A stretch of 64,000 bases of DNA. Origin: Closterium sp. NIES-65. Taxonomy: Eukaryota > Streptophyta > Zygnematophyceae > Desmidiales > Closteriaceae. Where the stretch lies: the NCBI GenBank assembly GCA_948144175.1, contig CANXME010000398.1:237501-301500 (forward strand). The letters run 5' to 3'. This document shows, piece by piece, positions 21,292-34,689 of this stretch (its first letter is position 1; each line of letters opens with the position of its first letter). The position numbers and the translations under genes were made by a program. The notes beneath the pieces are model-generated. The model was not told where the DNA came from, made no database searches, and saw nothing but the letters and a program-made list of their open reading frames with translations.

Positions 21292-24200
21292 GCGCCTTCG
21301 AAGTTGCGGTGTGAAGCCCGAGCACCTGCAGTCCTGAGATAGTGCTGTCGTGGCAACGTTGCGGGATGACTTCCTGTACTTCGTCGTCATCGCTTTCTGG
21401 TTCAGGAGGCGCTAGTGGTGCTGTGCTTCTGCCGCTTCCGCCTGTTCTGCTTCCGCCTGCTGTGCCCATTCCTCCTCCCGAGGAATCGTCGTCGTCGTCA
21501 TCGCTGCTGCGTCGTTCTTCCCAAACGAACTTGCCCCTCTTGTCCTGCTCCAAGATTGCTGCAGCGGCTTCGTCTTCGGGCGTTGCGTAGCTGTGCCCAT
21601 CGTTCGCGTAGACGCGGTTCGCGTTCGTTTCTTCGTTGCGGCAGAACAGGTCGAGGAAGAGGCGCTCGTAGAAGATGACGTCGCGAGCGTGAGCGATTTT
21701 CTGACTGAGGAGGTCCAGCACGATCCACGCCTTGTACTCGTGACTGATGCCGAGATGGATCCCCTAGCGTGCGCGGCTGGCGGTATTGAACCATGCACCC
21801 CCATACGCGCAGCATGGAGGTTTCCCTTTTGGTCCCGGTCCATTTGACGTGCGGGGACAGATTGCCGGTGATGGCGGTGGTCGAAAGTAGGTTGTGCACC
21901 CGCACGGCGTGGTGCATCGCGTAGGTCCAGTAGATCGGCGGCAATTTCGACTGCTTCATCAGCGCGCGCACCTTCGTCATTAGCGTGCGGTTCGTCCGCT
22001 CAGCTACGCCCTGCTGCTTGTGCGCGTAGGGGAGAGAAATGTGGTGCTCGATCCCCTTTTGCGTGAGGTAGGTTTGCATCTGCTTGCTCCTGAATTCTGC
22101 CGCGCCGTCAGATTGCCAGATTTTCAGCTTCTTCCCAGACTGTCGCTCTGCGTGCGCCAGCCAGAGGCAAAACACCTCGTAGGCTCTGTCGCGTGACTCC
22201 ACGTTCACGACCCACACATAGCGCGTTCCAGCGTCGATGAAGGTGAGCGTGTACATTTCGTCCTCGACTCCGCAATGCCCCACGTTCAGGAAACCGCTGT
22301 ACACCTTGTGCAGCTTGGGGTAGCGGTTCGTTCCAGGTTCGAGCAGCGGGAACGATTGGTGGCTCAGCGCAGCTTCGGGGCAGACGGTGCAGTTGCGTGG
22401 ATGTGTCGCGCCTCTCAGTTCGAAGCCATCAGGGCGCAGGAGTGCGCCAGGAGCGAAGACGCCTGCGTCGATGCAGTTTTTCAGCGTCGCGCGTGAAGGG
22501 TGTCCGAGGCGCTGGTGCCAGAGAGTATCTTCAGCGCGAAAGCCGGAGGTGCGCATGTAGCACGCGCGCGCTTCCTCAGGGTCTTCATCAGGTGCAGGAG
22601 CAGGTTCTGCTGCTACTCCCTCTGCTTCTTCTTCTTCTTCTGGCGCGGTAGTCAGCATCAGCGCCAAGAACTCTCTGTCGCGAATCTCAGAGAGCAGAAT
22701 GTTGGTCCCGGGGATGGTTCCAGGGACGAAGGTGGGTTCGCGTGGCTCAGGGGCAGGTCCGTAGACGGTGTGACGCGGGGTTGACGGCTCGTTGCCCCAG
22801 ATGATGGTGTCCCATGGATCGCGACGCGGGGGGTTGTCAGGAGGAGGTGGTGCGAGTGGAATGTGACGCGGGGGACGACCAAGAGGAACGACTGCAGGTG
22901 TTGCCTCAGTTTCCTCAGCTTCATCCTCTCCCCCCTTTCGTTCTTCGCGGAAAGTACCCCAGCCGCTATTGTCGGCGCTAGTTGCGGCGCCCCATCCGCC
23001 GCTCGCGTTGGCCCAGGTTCCGCCGTTGTCTCCCCAGCCGCTAGTGTCACTTGTTCCCCATCCTCCAGTGCTCCCCCACCCCCCTTCATTGGAGGCAATT
23101 TCTTCAGCCTCAGCTCCCCAGGTGGCGCAAGCGAAGGTCCCACGTGCTTCTGCGAGGCTTTGTTGGCGAAGCTCCTCAGCTTCGCGGCGCGCCAATTCTT
23201 CCTCTTGCTCCACGGTGAGTTTCTTCGACGAGTTGCGTCGATGAGAGTAGATGGCCAGAAACTTCTCGTAGGTGTAGGGTCGCGGCTCGCCATGGGCATC
23301 AAAGGTGCCGACGCCAGTTCCGCGCAGCATGCCTTGAAGGTGCTGTGAGGGGGGACCGATGAGGGGATGCTCTGGCGTGCCGAAAATGCTGTGGGTAGTA
23401 ACTTCAAGCTCGAGCTGCGACAGCCCTTCCTCTGGGGACGCGTGGCGCTCTGCTTCAGCGATGGCGGCGAGTCCGCGGCCGGCAATCGCGCTCGTTGATG
23501 TCGTCGACGTGTGACAATTCCTGCAGATGCCATCTGGATCGGGGTTGTGTAACGCCGTTTCGCGTGGGTGGGGATGATGCGGCACCCACGGTCTGCCGTC
23601 AGAGTGCTTCCAATCCCTGCGGTGGATGTGCTCGAAGCGCAGTGGCACGAGATCAATCAACTCGTGCGAGTCGCCGCTGCAGTCGGGAATGTCGAAATCT
23701 AGGACATACACTCCATTTCCGGAGTGCGCTCGTCCGATCTGCCTGCGGGGAAATTTGCGCGATTCGTAGTGCAGCAGGATGTCTCGCGTCGCGCGATCCG
23801 TGCTGAGGTCGACGCCACAGTCCATGAGCTGTGCGGCGGACAGGAGGTTGAAGCACAGGTTCTGGACGATCAGCACATCGTTGAGCGTGATGTGCGTGCA
23901 GCTTCCACGTGCTTTGAGCACGACAATGCCTTGTGCGCTTGCGCGCAGGCGCGTGTTGTTCGCCACAGTGACGTAAGTGACTGTAGGGGTGGGGACGGCG
24001 TTGGATATGTAACGCTCGGAGCCCACCATATGCTGGCCAAAGTAGCTGTCCAGGTACCAGGTGTTGTAGCGCTTGTTGTCGTCACGTGGGAGCAGCGCCA
24101 ATCGTGGTGTGACGATGTGCGGGGTGTCGAACTTCAGAAATTGTTCACGCGAGAGCCAATCAAGTGGCACCACCCGCATGTCTGGTATGCGCGGATAACT

Positions 24201-24508
24201 TTCAAGCAGCGGGACTGGGAGGTTCCAGTCCTGGTCGCCGTCGTCGTTGAAGTCGCGGCGCGGGCTGAACAGATTGTTGTTGGTGAACACGCCGATAGGG
24301 TGCGGTGCTGGCTCAGGTGAGGGTGAGCGAACACGCCGACGACGTGACTTGCCTGTCATGGCCATGTTGCTCATGACGTTGCGCGTAGAGGCAGTTGATG
24401 GCTGCTGCTGCTGATGCTGAACGGTTGAGTTCAGATTGCGCGCAGGTGGGGGTTGATACCCTTGGGCTGGACGCACGTCGCCTCGTGCGTCTTGTCGGCC
24501 GGACCAGT

Positions 24509-24638
24509 TGTCAGAATGTTATCTTATGTTCTAGCCTGTAGTGGGGTGCTCTATAGCGAGTACAACCCTTCTAGGGTTTGCTATTTGTATCCTCATTCCT
24601 GCTAGTTCAACCCCTCTTTCTTTCTTCTAATTTTGTCA
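24509..24638 (+). mobile_element. Solo LTR of a copia family
   Basis: A 130-bp TGTCAGAATGTT...TTTTGTCA unit with the perfect 5-bp duplication CCAGT (24504-24508, 24639-24643). It resembles the LTRs at 26678-26800 and 35326-35502. It lies in the older copia element between the zinc knuckle and the rest of pol. Confidence 0.88.
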
Positions 24639-24897
24639 CCAGTTGCTCAGATTGGTCTGGCGAGGGCGAGATCGGAACTTACATCGATCCGCCAAATGCC
24701 CGAAGTTTCTGCAGATTTTGCAGTAGAGGCCTCGCGGTCGTCGCTCTTCATTGTTGTCGACGTAGAAGGGGCGAGCCGTTCGCGTTCTCGTCGTGGCGCT
24801 GGTCGCTGCTGATCCATATCCCGTTGTTCGACGAGAAGGGTGGCGCAAAGGGCGGGCTCCGAGATGACCCCCTGCTGTCGGAGGAGCGCCTTGCAGG

Positions 24898-25272
24898 TGT
24901 CAGAATCCCAACCACTAGACCATTTGGATAAAAGGGCTTGTTTCAGTAGCGGGTCAGTGCGCCCATAACCCCACAGCCGAACGCGCCTGTAACCCTCTCC
25001 AGGATCAATCGGGCATCCACAGTGCAGATCTACTGACACCTCCCCACACTGGGAGGCCCAGGACTAAGCACAGCGGCAACGACCTACATGTGCATACACC
25101 GGGAATCGAACCCGAGATCGCTCTGATACCATGTCAGAATCCCAACCACTAGACCATTGGGATAAAAGGGCTTGTTTCAGTAGCGGGTCTGTGCGCCCAT
25201 AACCCCCCAGGCGAACGCGCTTGTAACCCTCTCCAGGATCAATCGGGCATCCACAGTGCAGATCTACTGACA
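24898..25272 (-). mobile_element. TRIM, complete
   Basis: LTRs of 141 bp (24898-25038 and 25132-25272) have the perfect target duplication GCAGG (24893-24897 and 25273-25277). The 93-bp internal part starts, in minus orientation, with the primer site TGGTATCAGAGCG and ends with a purine tract. It has no coding capacity. It looks whole for a TRIM. It is inserted in the gag part of the older copia element. Confidence 0.9.
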
Positions 25273-26677
25273 GCAGGGCCGCCACTCTGGGCCAAACCCT
25301 TAAAGCACAATGGTCACGAAGATTTCCACGGAAATCGAGCTTCCCAACTTCACGATTTGATCGCGAAGGCTCCGACAGCGTTTGATGTAGCTGTTGACCT
25401 TCTCCCCTGAGGTCATCTTAGTTTCAAGCAGTTGCTGGAGTAGTCGGCTCGAGGAGACGGAGTCATTGGGCTGATACACGCCGTTCAGGTGGCGCCAAGC
25501 GTCGAGGGCTGGGGCAGCCGATGTCTTGTATGAACGAATGTTCAGCTGCTCCGCCGGCGACATGTTACGCAGAAGAATCCCGTACGCCACTAGGGACTCG
25601 TTATAATAGCCAGTCCTGGCGTCGTCGGTGTCCTCAGCAGGTCCCGAGTAGCTCTCGTCGAAATAATGATAAATCTGCGCGTTTTGCAGCAGCAGCTCCA
25701 GTTCGAAGCTCCAGGTGTAAAAGTCTCTGCCGTGAAAGCACTCACTTGTCTTTATTTTTGATCTGCTCAAAAACCTTGATTGCGCGGAGAGAATTGCTTC
25801 ATCGCTGGGACAAGGAGTCTTGGGGATTGAGCCATTCGTATCTAGGGAGAAGCCTTGCGGGGTGGAGTTCTTGCCGTTTGACGCCGGTTAAGTGGGTTGG
25901 GAAGAGGTTCCCGCGTCGCCATTCCGCAATGTTTGGAGTCCTTGCTCCAGGTCGTGAGTCGCTGAAGCAATTGTGCGAGGACGGTGGAAGGGATCGTTGT
26001 CGTTTCCTCGCTTGTCGCAGCCGGGTTGGGCTGCGCTTCAGCCGTCAGATTCGTTTGACCACCAGATCCTCTGGCCATTCTCACACGAGAGCGTGTGCCA
26101 GACGCCACTTTCCGAATGTCGTAATTTTCGGGAGTGGCAGTGCAAAGGATTCCCGAGCCGCTCTCATACCATGCTGCGATCAGAAGTTGATCGTGGCCTA
26201 GGATCTAATCAGGAAGGTTCGCACGCAGAGAAGTGATGTTGGTGGGCCCTTGACCTCAATAGCAGAGTGAATGTAAAATGCTTTGAGATGATTTAAAATA
26301 TGCAAATACAGCAAATATAAATATGAGTACAGGGGAGATGAAACGACCTAGCTAGCCATGTACTGTAAAGGGTGCATTCCCTTATTCAAATACATTCCCA
26401 ACCGTGCGGCGCGAACAGCTACGAAACTGTTCCGCCGAAACCATCATGCCTGCAGCTGCCTGATGCTGTCTGCTCCGACGGTCCAAATGCGTCCCAACTG
26501 TCTGACGCTTCGAGTTGATTCCAACCGTTTGACGCTTCGCGTTCATTCGCGATACTGCGTGCTTCTCTTTGCTGCGATGAGGAGTGCACAGTAATATTCA
26601 AGTATTACTATTCGTAACACCCCCCTTCAAGAAGCCCCCTCCGCTACGCGAGTGCGTGTATATCGCGGAATCCCCGG

Positions 26678-26800
26678 TGAGAAAATGAGAAGAAAGAAGA
26701 GCATTTGACTAGCAGCATTTGGGATACATATAGCAAACCCTAACAGGGTTGTACTCGCTATAGAGCACCCCACTACAGGCTAGATAAGAACATTCTGACA
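26678..26800 (-). mobile_element. Solo LTR of a copia family
   Basis: A 123-bp unit, TGAGAAAATGAG...ATTCTGACA on the plus strand, with the perfect 5-bp duplication CCCGG (26673-26677 and 26801-26805). It lies in the 3' part of the gypsy element, after the chromodomain region. Confidence 0.88.
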
Positions 26801-29205
26801 CCCGGCTCCTCAGGAACACTTGCAGGGCAGAGTGGTTTTCGATGTTAGCCAGGGGCACCCAACTGTCCTCAGTTGGCGTGCGATCCTTCCAGCGAACGAG
26901 GCATTCAATCCTCTTGATTCCCGTGGGGTGTCGAATCCGATGGCTCAGGATTTTTTCGTGCGCGATGATCGGCTCCGATGCAGGGCGAGTCATGGATGGC
27001 GGGCGGTGGCGAGGCAGTTGGCTTGTGGTTGGGATGTAGGGGCGAAGCAAGCTGACGTGGAACGAAGGGCTGTCAGTCGGTAACAGTAGGTGCACGGTTA
27101 CTAGCGTGATCATGTGGCTGATTTGGAATGGGCCACAGTAGCGCGATCGAAGTTTTGGTACGTCGGGCAGTCGCAGATTTTGCGTGTCGAGTTGTACGTA
27201 ATCCCCTGACTCGTATGTGACTGGGCGGCGGTGGCGGTCAGCGTTGCGCTTAGTGATGACGTTTGCTTTTTTAATTGCTTCTGCGGCTCTGGTGCGGGCA
27301 GCTTGCAAAATTTCGGCAAATTGTTGTGCACGTGGTGTTGGGTTGTACGGACTCGACGTCAACGGCACTGTAGGGTTTTGCCCGTAGTTCAGGTAGAAGG
27401 GGGACTGCTGCGTCGTCGCTGACGTGACATTATTGTACGCGAACTCGATCAGCGGCAGCTGCTGCTCCCAGGTCGTGGGGTCGTCGCATGTGGCACGAAT
27501 CAACTGCTCCATCGTCTGATTCGTCCGCTCCGTTTGACCGTCGGTCTCGGGGTGGTACGACGAACTGAACTGTAGCCTGGTCCCGAACTGCTCCCAGAGG
27601 TTCTTCCAGAAGTTGCTGGTGAACTTCGTGTCCCTGTCGCTGATAATTGGTGCTGGTATCCCGTGCAGGCGAACAACGCCTGCGATGAACAGACGAGCGG
27701 TTTCCTCGGCTGAGATCGACTTTTTGCACGCACCGAAGTGTGCCATCTTCGTCAACCTGTCAACGACGACCATCACCGCGTCGTTACCCCCAGGGTTCGA
27801 AGGTAACCCTGTGACGAAGTCCATGGTGACCTGCTGCCAGGCGCGCTCGGGCGGTGGTATCGGCTGCAATTGACCCGCCTTCCGCTTCCTCGAGCTCTTC
27901 ATCACCTGACACGTGGGGCACGAGCCCACGTGCTGCTGCACGTCGGTCAACAGCTCCGACCAGTAGTAATACCGCTGCAGTTGCTGTCACATTTTTTCTA
28001 CCCCAAAATGTCTTGAGGTAATTCCGTCGTGTGCCTCCTGCAGTAGCAGCTTCCTCAGTAGTGAGTACGCGGGTACCCAGATGTGGTTGGTGCCTGTTTT
28101 TACGTAATAAACTCCTTTAGCTTCTGCCAGTTGCTGTGAGTTTCCAGTCATGAAAAATGGGTCGGTGCGGTATCCGTGGGTGAATAGGCCTGTTAAAAGC
28201 GGGTTGGTCTTGGCGATGAGAAGATTTGAACGAGAATGAAATGACTATGAACGAAGTGAGTACAAATAGGAAACCCTAATTGGGTTGTACCCCCTATGGG
28301 ATACCCCACTATAGCCTACACAAATAAGTAAGCTATAATGTTCTGACACACCCCCATAGGCAAAGTGGGGGAGAACAAGGGGTCACAAGACCAGTCAAGC
28401 AAAGCAAAGCAAAGCTTAGGGTGGATCACAAAGTCACCACACATTCCGAGCACAAGTTCAAAGGCCAGAAGGCCAGTTCACAAAACAAGATCATATCTAG
28501 AGATATACAAGAGTCAAGCAGGCAAGAGCAAGAGTATATATAGGTGAAGGTACAAGCAAGGTCAAGAAGCGAGCAAGTGAGGCCAAGTAGGCACAAGACC
28601 CAGCTGCGTGCAACAACGCTGATGATCACAAGGCGCAAGTGCCTTGGTGAAGACATCAGCAGTGTTGGCCTCAGAGGCCACGTACGCAAGTCACAACTGT
28701 CCACGCTGCTGTAGCTCACGAGCAAGAAAGTAGCGGAGAGCAATGTGCTTTGTCCTGTGCTCCAGTCGCTGTTCTCGACACAAGGCCAGCATGGCCTTGT
28801 TGTCTACGTACAGGACTGGAGGAGAACGAGGCGGCTCTCCAAGGTCGGTCAGCAGGTAGGTGAGCCAGCGTAACTCCTGTGCAGCCATAGCCCCGGCGTA
28901 GATCTCAGCCTCACAACTGGAGCCGAGAACAGAAGACGAGCGGGTAGCCCGCCACGAAACAGAGCCGGAACCAAGGCTGAAGGAGTAACCCTGTGACGAC
29001 CGCTGCGTAGCCTGGTCGTCAGCCCAAGAAGCGTCCGCGTGCCCAGTGAGGACCACTGGACTCCGCCCTCCAAGCACTAGCCCCATGCCCGACGTACTGC
29101 ACAAGTAGCGCAACACCCTCTTCGCTGCAGCCATGTGCTCTGGTCGGTGTCTCCCAGGAGCAACATAGCGTGCGAGAATGCTAAGAGGGTATGCAAGGTC
29201 AGGTC

Positions 29206-29337
29206 TGTGAGAATAAGCGAACAGGAATGAATGAACTAGAAGTGAAATGAGTACAAGTAGTAAACCCTAGAATTGTGTACCCCCTATAGGCTAACCCACT
29301 GTAGCCTACACAAGCATAACATATATAATGTTTGACA
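29206..29337 (-). mobile_element. Solo LTR inside the young copia element
   Basis: A 132-bp unit ending in ATGTTTGACA with the perfect target duplication AGGTC (29201-29205 and 29338-29342). It matches the LTR family of the element at 14062-21291 in reverse orientation. It must postdate the insertion of its host at 28217-37336. Confidence 0.88.
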
Positions 29338-32300
29338 AGGTCGTGTGCAGGTCATCAGGTACATGAGGCAACCAACAAGCTCTGCATACGGGCCACTCGA
29401 CTCTACGGACTCATCCGAAGGCAGAGCTGAGAGCGAGTGGCGAGTAGGCAGAGGAGTGGCCTGAGGCGAGGAGTAAGTGAAGCCGAAGCGCTGAAGGACC
29501 TGCTGCACCATGTGTGACTGAGTCAGGGTAATGGTGCGGCGAGCTCTGTCCCGGGTGATCTGCAAGCCAAGGTAGCTGCGCAGTTCACCCAGGTCTGTGC
29601 ACGTGTGTCTCTTCTGCAGCTCGGACTTCACGTAGGCGAGTCCAGCAGTGTCAGCAGTGGCAAAGACCAAGTCGTCGACGTACACGAGGATGTAGAACGG
29701 CGGCAGAGAGGTGTCGGTGCGCAGAAACAGCGACGGGTCGGCAGTAGAAGGAGCAAACCCAAGAGCCGGAAGCGTAGTCCTCAGTGTGTCGTGCCACTCA
29801 CGTGGCGCCTGGCGGAGACCGTAGACTGGACGCCGGAGACTCCACTGGGTACCAGGAGGGAAAGACCCAGTGAAGCCAGGTGGGCGACGCAGCCAGATCT
29901 CCTCGTGCAGGCTGCCCTGCAAGAAAGCTGTGCTGAAGTCGAGAGAGTGCAGCTCGTAGTCACGGTGAGCAGCAACGTGCAGCAGTACCCGAAGAGTGGT
30001 CATCTTCGGGGTGGGGGAGAAGGTCTGAAAGTAGTCAACCCCCTGCCGCTGACTGAAGCCACGAGCCACGTAACGCGCCTTGAAGACAGGCGGAGAACCC
30101 GGCGGCCGCTTCACCCTGAAGATCCACATGCCACTGACAATGTTCGCCCCAGCAGGGGGAACAGCGTCAACGTAGGTGCCTGTGGACTTCCAGGAAGCCA
30201 TCTCTGCATCCATAGCAGCCTGCCACTGAGAGGAGTAGGGACCCTCTATCGCCTCCGCGTAAGAGCGCGGAGTCGGGATGTCAAGTGCATCCGGGTCTCC
30301 CTCAGGGGCTAGCAGTACAGGCGCGAGATGAGGTGAAGCGGCGGCCAGACACTGGAACTCCTCCTGCCTGTCCTCAAGGACGTCCGTGCCAAGGGCACAC
30401 TCACCCGCGACGGACGGAGGACAGGCAGACTCAGACTCAGCGACAAGACTAGCAGCGTAGTCTAGACGACAGCGCGCAGCAAAGTCGACGAGCTCAGTGA
30501 CAAGGGCAGACGCAGCAGACGACTCAAAAGAAGGGTCAGTGACAGCAGTAGCAAGGAGACGCGTGACAGTGGGACTGGCAGCACGAAGAGAGTCCGACTC
30601 CGGGTCGGCAAGAGCAGGAAGAGAGGAAGGAGGAGAAGGCAAAGGGGCACGCAGAGGAGCAGTGGACGGACGCAGAGACATCCGGTGCGTGCCAGGGACA
30701 GGAGGAGGACGCTGAAGCGAACCGCGACCACTAGTGCGCGCAGGACGAACAGGCGACGCAGGACGAGACGCAGGCTCATGACGCTCAGTGAGACCTCTAG
30801 TCGGACCAGCGTAGGGAGAAGGAGCAGGCAAAGGGGAGGCAGGCTGTAGCTGTGACTGTGACGGGACAGGCTGTGGACCGTCTAAGGGAGGAGGAGGAGG
30901 ACTAGGAGAAGGTGTAAAACCAAGAATCTGCTGCAGGAGCGGAACGAAGTACGGTCGGGGCCGCTTGGTGACGCCAGAAACAGCAGGGACAGCACCAGTA
31001 CCCCCAGCAGGAGTACACGCTCCAGCAGCACCTCCAGCAGCACCTCCAGTAGCTCCAGAACCTCCAGCAGCACCTCCAGGAGCACTGCCAGTCGGACCGC
31101 CAGCAGTAGTCTCAGCGCCAACACCCTCAGCAGCACCAGCTCTAGGAGAACCCTCAGACCCAGCAGCCCCAGCACCCACAACACTAGCACCTCCGGGACG
31201 CGCGGCAGCAGCACCCTCTGCAGCCGAAGAAACTCCAGCACCAGCAGCACGCCTCCAGCACCGGGCAAACCACTCACGCAGCTCCTGTGGGGAGAGTGGC
31301 TCTCGGCGAGACGAAGCACCTCCAGGCGGAGCACCCCTAGTCTCAGTACCCCCTGGCTCAGCACCCCCAGGCCCAGCACCCCCAGGCTCAGCACCCCCAG
31401 ACTCAGTACCCCCAGGCTCAGCACCCCCAGGCTCAGCACCCCCAGGCTCAGCACCTCCAGACTCCGCACCCCCAGGCTCAGCACCCCCAAGCTTAGCACC
31501 TCCAGTCCCAGCACCCCCAGGCTCAGCTCCCGCAGCAGCACCAGAGTCACCAGTGACCTCGACAGGCTCGACCGCGTCTACCTGGGACACACCTGAAGGG
31601 GCAGGACCCTGAGGAGGGAGGGGGTCTACCGGGGGGGGACCTGGTACCAAGAAGAGCGGGGGCGGGGGGAGGGACGGAGTGCGGTAGGGGAAGAGGCGGT
31701 AGTAGGGTACCGACTCGTCGAACGTGACGTCCTGGGAGGACAGAACACGTCGAGAGGTGGGGTGGTAGAACTGCCACCCAGGGGCGTCGGGGGGGAACCC
31801 CAGGAAGACGCAGGGAGCAGCGCGAGGGGACAGCTTGTCCGCAGACAAGTCGCGGACAAACGCCCGAGATCCCCAGACCCGGAACGCCGACGCATCGCCA
31901 ACCTTCCCCGTCCACAGCAGGGCTGGGGAGGTCTCCGGCCTGGAGACCCTGGGGTGGAGGTTGATCTGATGCGCCGCGTACCTGACCGCAAACGGCCACA
32001 GAAAATGGGGGGCAGCCGCATGCATCATAGACGTACGAGCGACGTCCATGACCATGCCAATGCGGCGCTCTGCAATCCCATTTTGCTGCGGTGAGTCCGG
32101 AAGCGTGAAGGTCTGGCGGATGCCTCGCGCACGACAGTAGGCACGCAAAAGGCCAGAGGAGAACTCTCCGCCTCTGTCCGAGTGCAGACGCGACACCGGA
32201 AAGTCCGAGCCAAAGCTCTGCCTGAGCTGGAGACGAGCTGCGCGGATCCAGTCGATCAGCACCTCAGTGACATCCCCCTTGCTGCGCAAGGGGAAGACTG

Positions 32301-34689
32301 TGGTGTAACGCGAGTAGTCCTCAACCACCAACAGGAAGTAGCGCTCGTGACCGAGTCCACGGACGCGGGCAGGGCCCCACACGTCCATGTGAAGCGTCTG
32401 CAACGGAGCCTCTGTCGGAGGAAACTGGGAGGAGTGAGGGGCAGCACGCTGGCGCCCCTCGACACAGGGGACACAGGCAGGGCCAGGGCCCTGAGGAAGG
32501 GGAGGGAGGGACCGGGGGAGACCAGACACAAGAAGACGGGAGGCCATGCCTCTGAGCCGAAGCAGAGAGGGGTGGCCAAGGCGGTGGTGCCAGAGGAGGG
32601 TCTCGTGAGACAGACGGCGACACAAACAGGGGGCAGACTCAGGACCAGACCTGGACGCTGCAGCAGACACCTGACCAGACGAAGGGACTCTACCAGACTC
32701 AGCACCTGGATGAGAAGGAGTCGTCAGTGTGTACAGGCTCGACCCTGGCTGACGTGTAAACGTAGCCAGGTGACGACCCGTGCTAGCCTCTGTGCAGTGC
32801 GTCACTCGCTGACGAGCAGGGGTGAACTGGTGGACTCCCGCATCCTGTAGGTCAGCACCACTCACCAAGTTCGTAGAGAACGAGGGGATGTAGAGACCAG
32901 ACAGGGTGCCAGAGGGAGCCGCCGGACACGGGAGGACTGTGGAGAAGTGAGACAGGACAGGACCCCCAGAGGGGTCATCCAGGGAAACCGCAACCGGCCG
33001 ACTAAGCGGCGCGAGTGTGGTGCGGTCCCGAAAGAAAGAGCGAGACGCTCCAGAGTCAAGAGTGACGGTGTGGGAGGCCGAAGCCGACGCAGTACCTGAG
33101 AGCGCAGACGCACTAGTACCTGAGAGAGCAGCCTCACCAATACCTGAGAGCACAGACGCACTGGCACCTAGAGCAGAAGTACCAATGCCCGGGTCGGGCG
33201 GGAAACACCGGTAACAGTCACCCTTATCACTAATGATCACAGCATACATGGCAGCAAGGATAGCATCAAAATCAAGATCAAAGATAGCTACACCAGCCCT
33301 AGACAGCTCTCCCCAGCGGGGGATCTCCTCGGCCTCCGGGAACTGCTGGCGCCAAGCGTCCGTCAGGCGGCCAAAGCAGCACTGGGCGGTGTGGGTGCCC
33401 CCACACTGCTCTCCAGCGCGGTCACCAGTGCGGAGAACGTAGGTGCAGGGACCAAAACCCCCACCGCGCTGACGCTGCGTGTACCACTCACAAAGCCGCT
33501 GAGGGGTGGGGACGTCGCGAGAGCGCTGCTGCTGCTGCTGCTGCTGCTGGCGCTGACCTCCCCCAGTGCCGCTCCGCTGCGAAGCTCCACTCCGACCACC
33601 TCCACCTCCGCCACCCCCGCCTCCGCCTCCACCGCCCCCGCCTCCGCCTCCACCGCCGCCACCTCCGCCACCTCCGCTACCACCGCCACCGCCGCCGCCA
33701 CCCCCGCCTCCACTGCCGCCACTAGCACCCCCACCCCCGCTACCACCTCCACCGCCACCCCCACTCCCTCCGCCGCCTCCACCTCCACCTCCACCGCCCC
33801 CACTGGCCCCACCCGCTCCCTTGCCCCCCTTGCCCTTGCCAGAGCGGCGTCTCCCGCTAGGGGTAGACGCCGCACCGACCGACTCAAGACCAACGAGGTC
33901 GGCCGCAGCGGCAGAGGCGACAGAGGGCAGGAGAGGGGAAGGAGAACACCCCTCAAAGATGGGGGCGCGGGGGTCACCTCGAGAGGCTCCTACAGCGACT
34001 ATGCTCTTCTCTGCTGCAAGGAGGGCCTTCTCGAGGCTGTTGACTGTGAGGGTGGTGGGACAGACCGCGAGGAAGTGGTCCCGGACTACACGAAGGGAGT
34101 CAGGGAGGCGAGTGACTAAGAAGTAGAGAGTGATGTACATGGGGGGGGGGGTTCTTGGCGCAGAAGTCAGCAGGAAGCGCAGCGCGGTAGCGAGTGTCAC
34201 TAGTGCGGAGGTGCGTGATGAGATCAGCGACAGTGGGAAAGGCGGCAAGGTCAGAGAAGAGGAAGGGGAGCATGAGGCGGCTCAGTGCAGCAGTGGCAGG
34301 GGAGGAGTAGCGCGCAACTACAGCGTCGTACAAGGTCTGGGCACTCTTGTACTGGCTAAAGTGCGCGCGCTCAGCGGTAGGCAAGTGGCGACGCACAGCA
34401 AGACGTGCAGCAGCATTGCGCGTGGCCCACTATGAGCGAACAGTGGCGTCAGCATCAGCAGCAGGGGCAGGGACGGCGCCAGAGGTGAGGTCAAAGAGAG
34501 ACAGACCGTCCGCCCTATCGCATTGTAAAAACAGCTGCAGGTCGTCGAGCCAGACCTCAAAGTCTATGGCTCGACCCTCAGCGTCAAACGCGAGGACACT
34601 AGGGGTGGCCATGACGACAGGCTAGCAGTGCAAGCAGTGGTGGGGGGGGGACGGGCACGCAGTAGCAGTGGGGCTGTGCTCACCAGACA

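Larger units (their letters stand above)
10661..26619 (-). mobile_element. Ty1/copia element inside the gypsy element
   Basis: LTRs of about 448 bp: the right one is 26172-26619; the left one starts at 10661 and ends at 12464, split by a DNA transposon. The target duplication is CCCCC. A primer site resembling TGGTATCAGAGC follows the LTR inside 26171. Parts in minus orientation: gag (UBN2-like) 25300-25770, zinc knuckle 24636-24848 (CKICRNFGHLADRC), GAG-pre-integrase and integrase 21850-23700 (LWHQRLGHPS), RT and RNase H 12490-13990. It is broken by a copia element in pol, a TRIM, a solo LTR and a few further breaks. It sits beside the gypsy polypurine tract. Confidence 0.9.
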
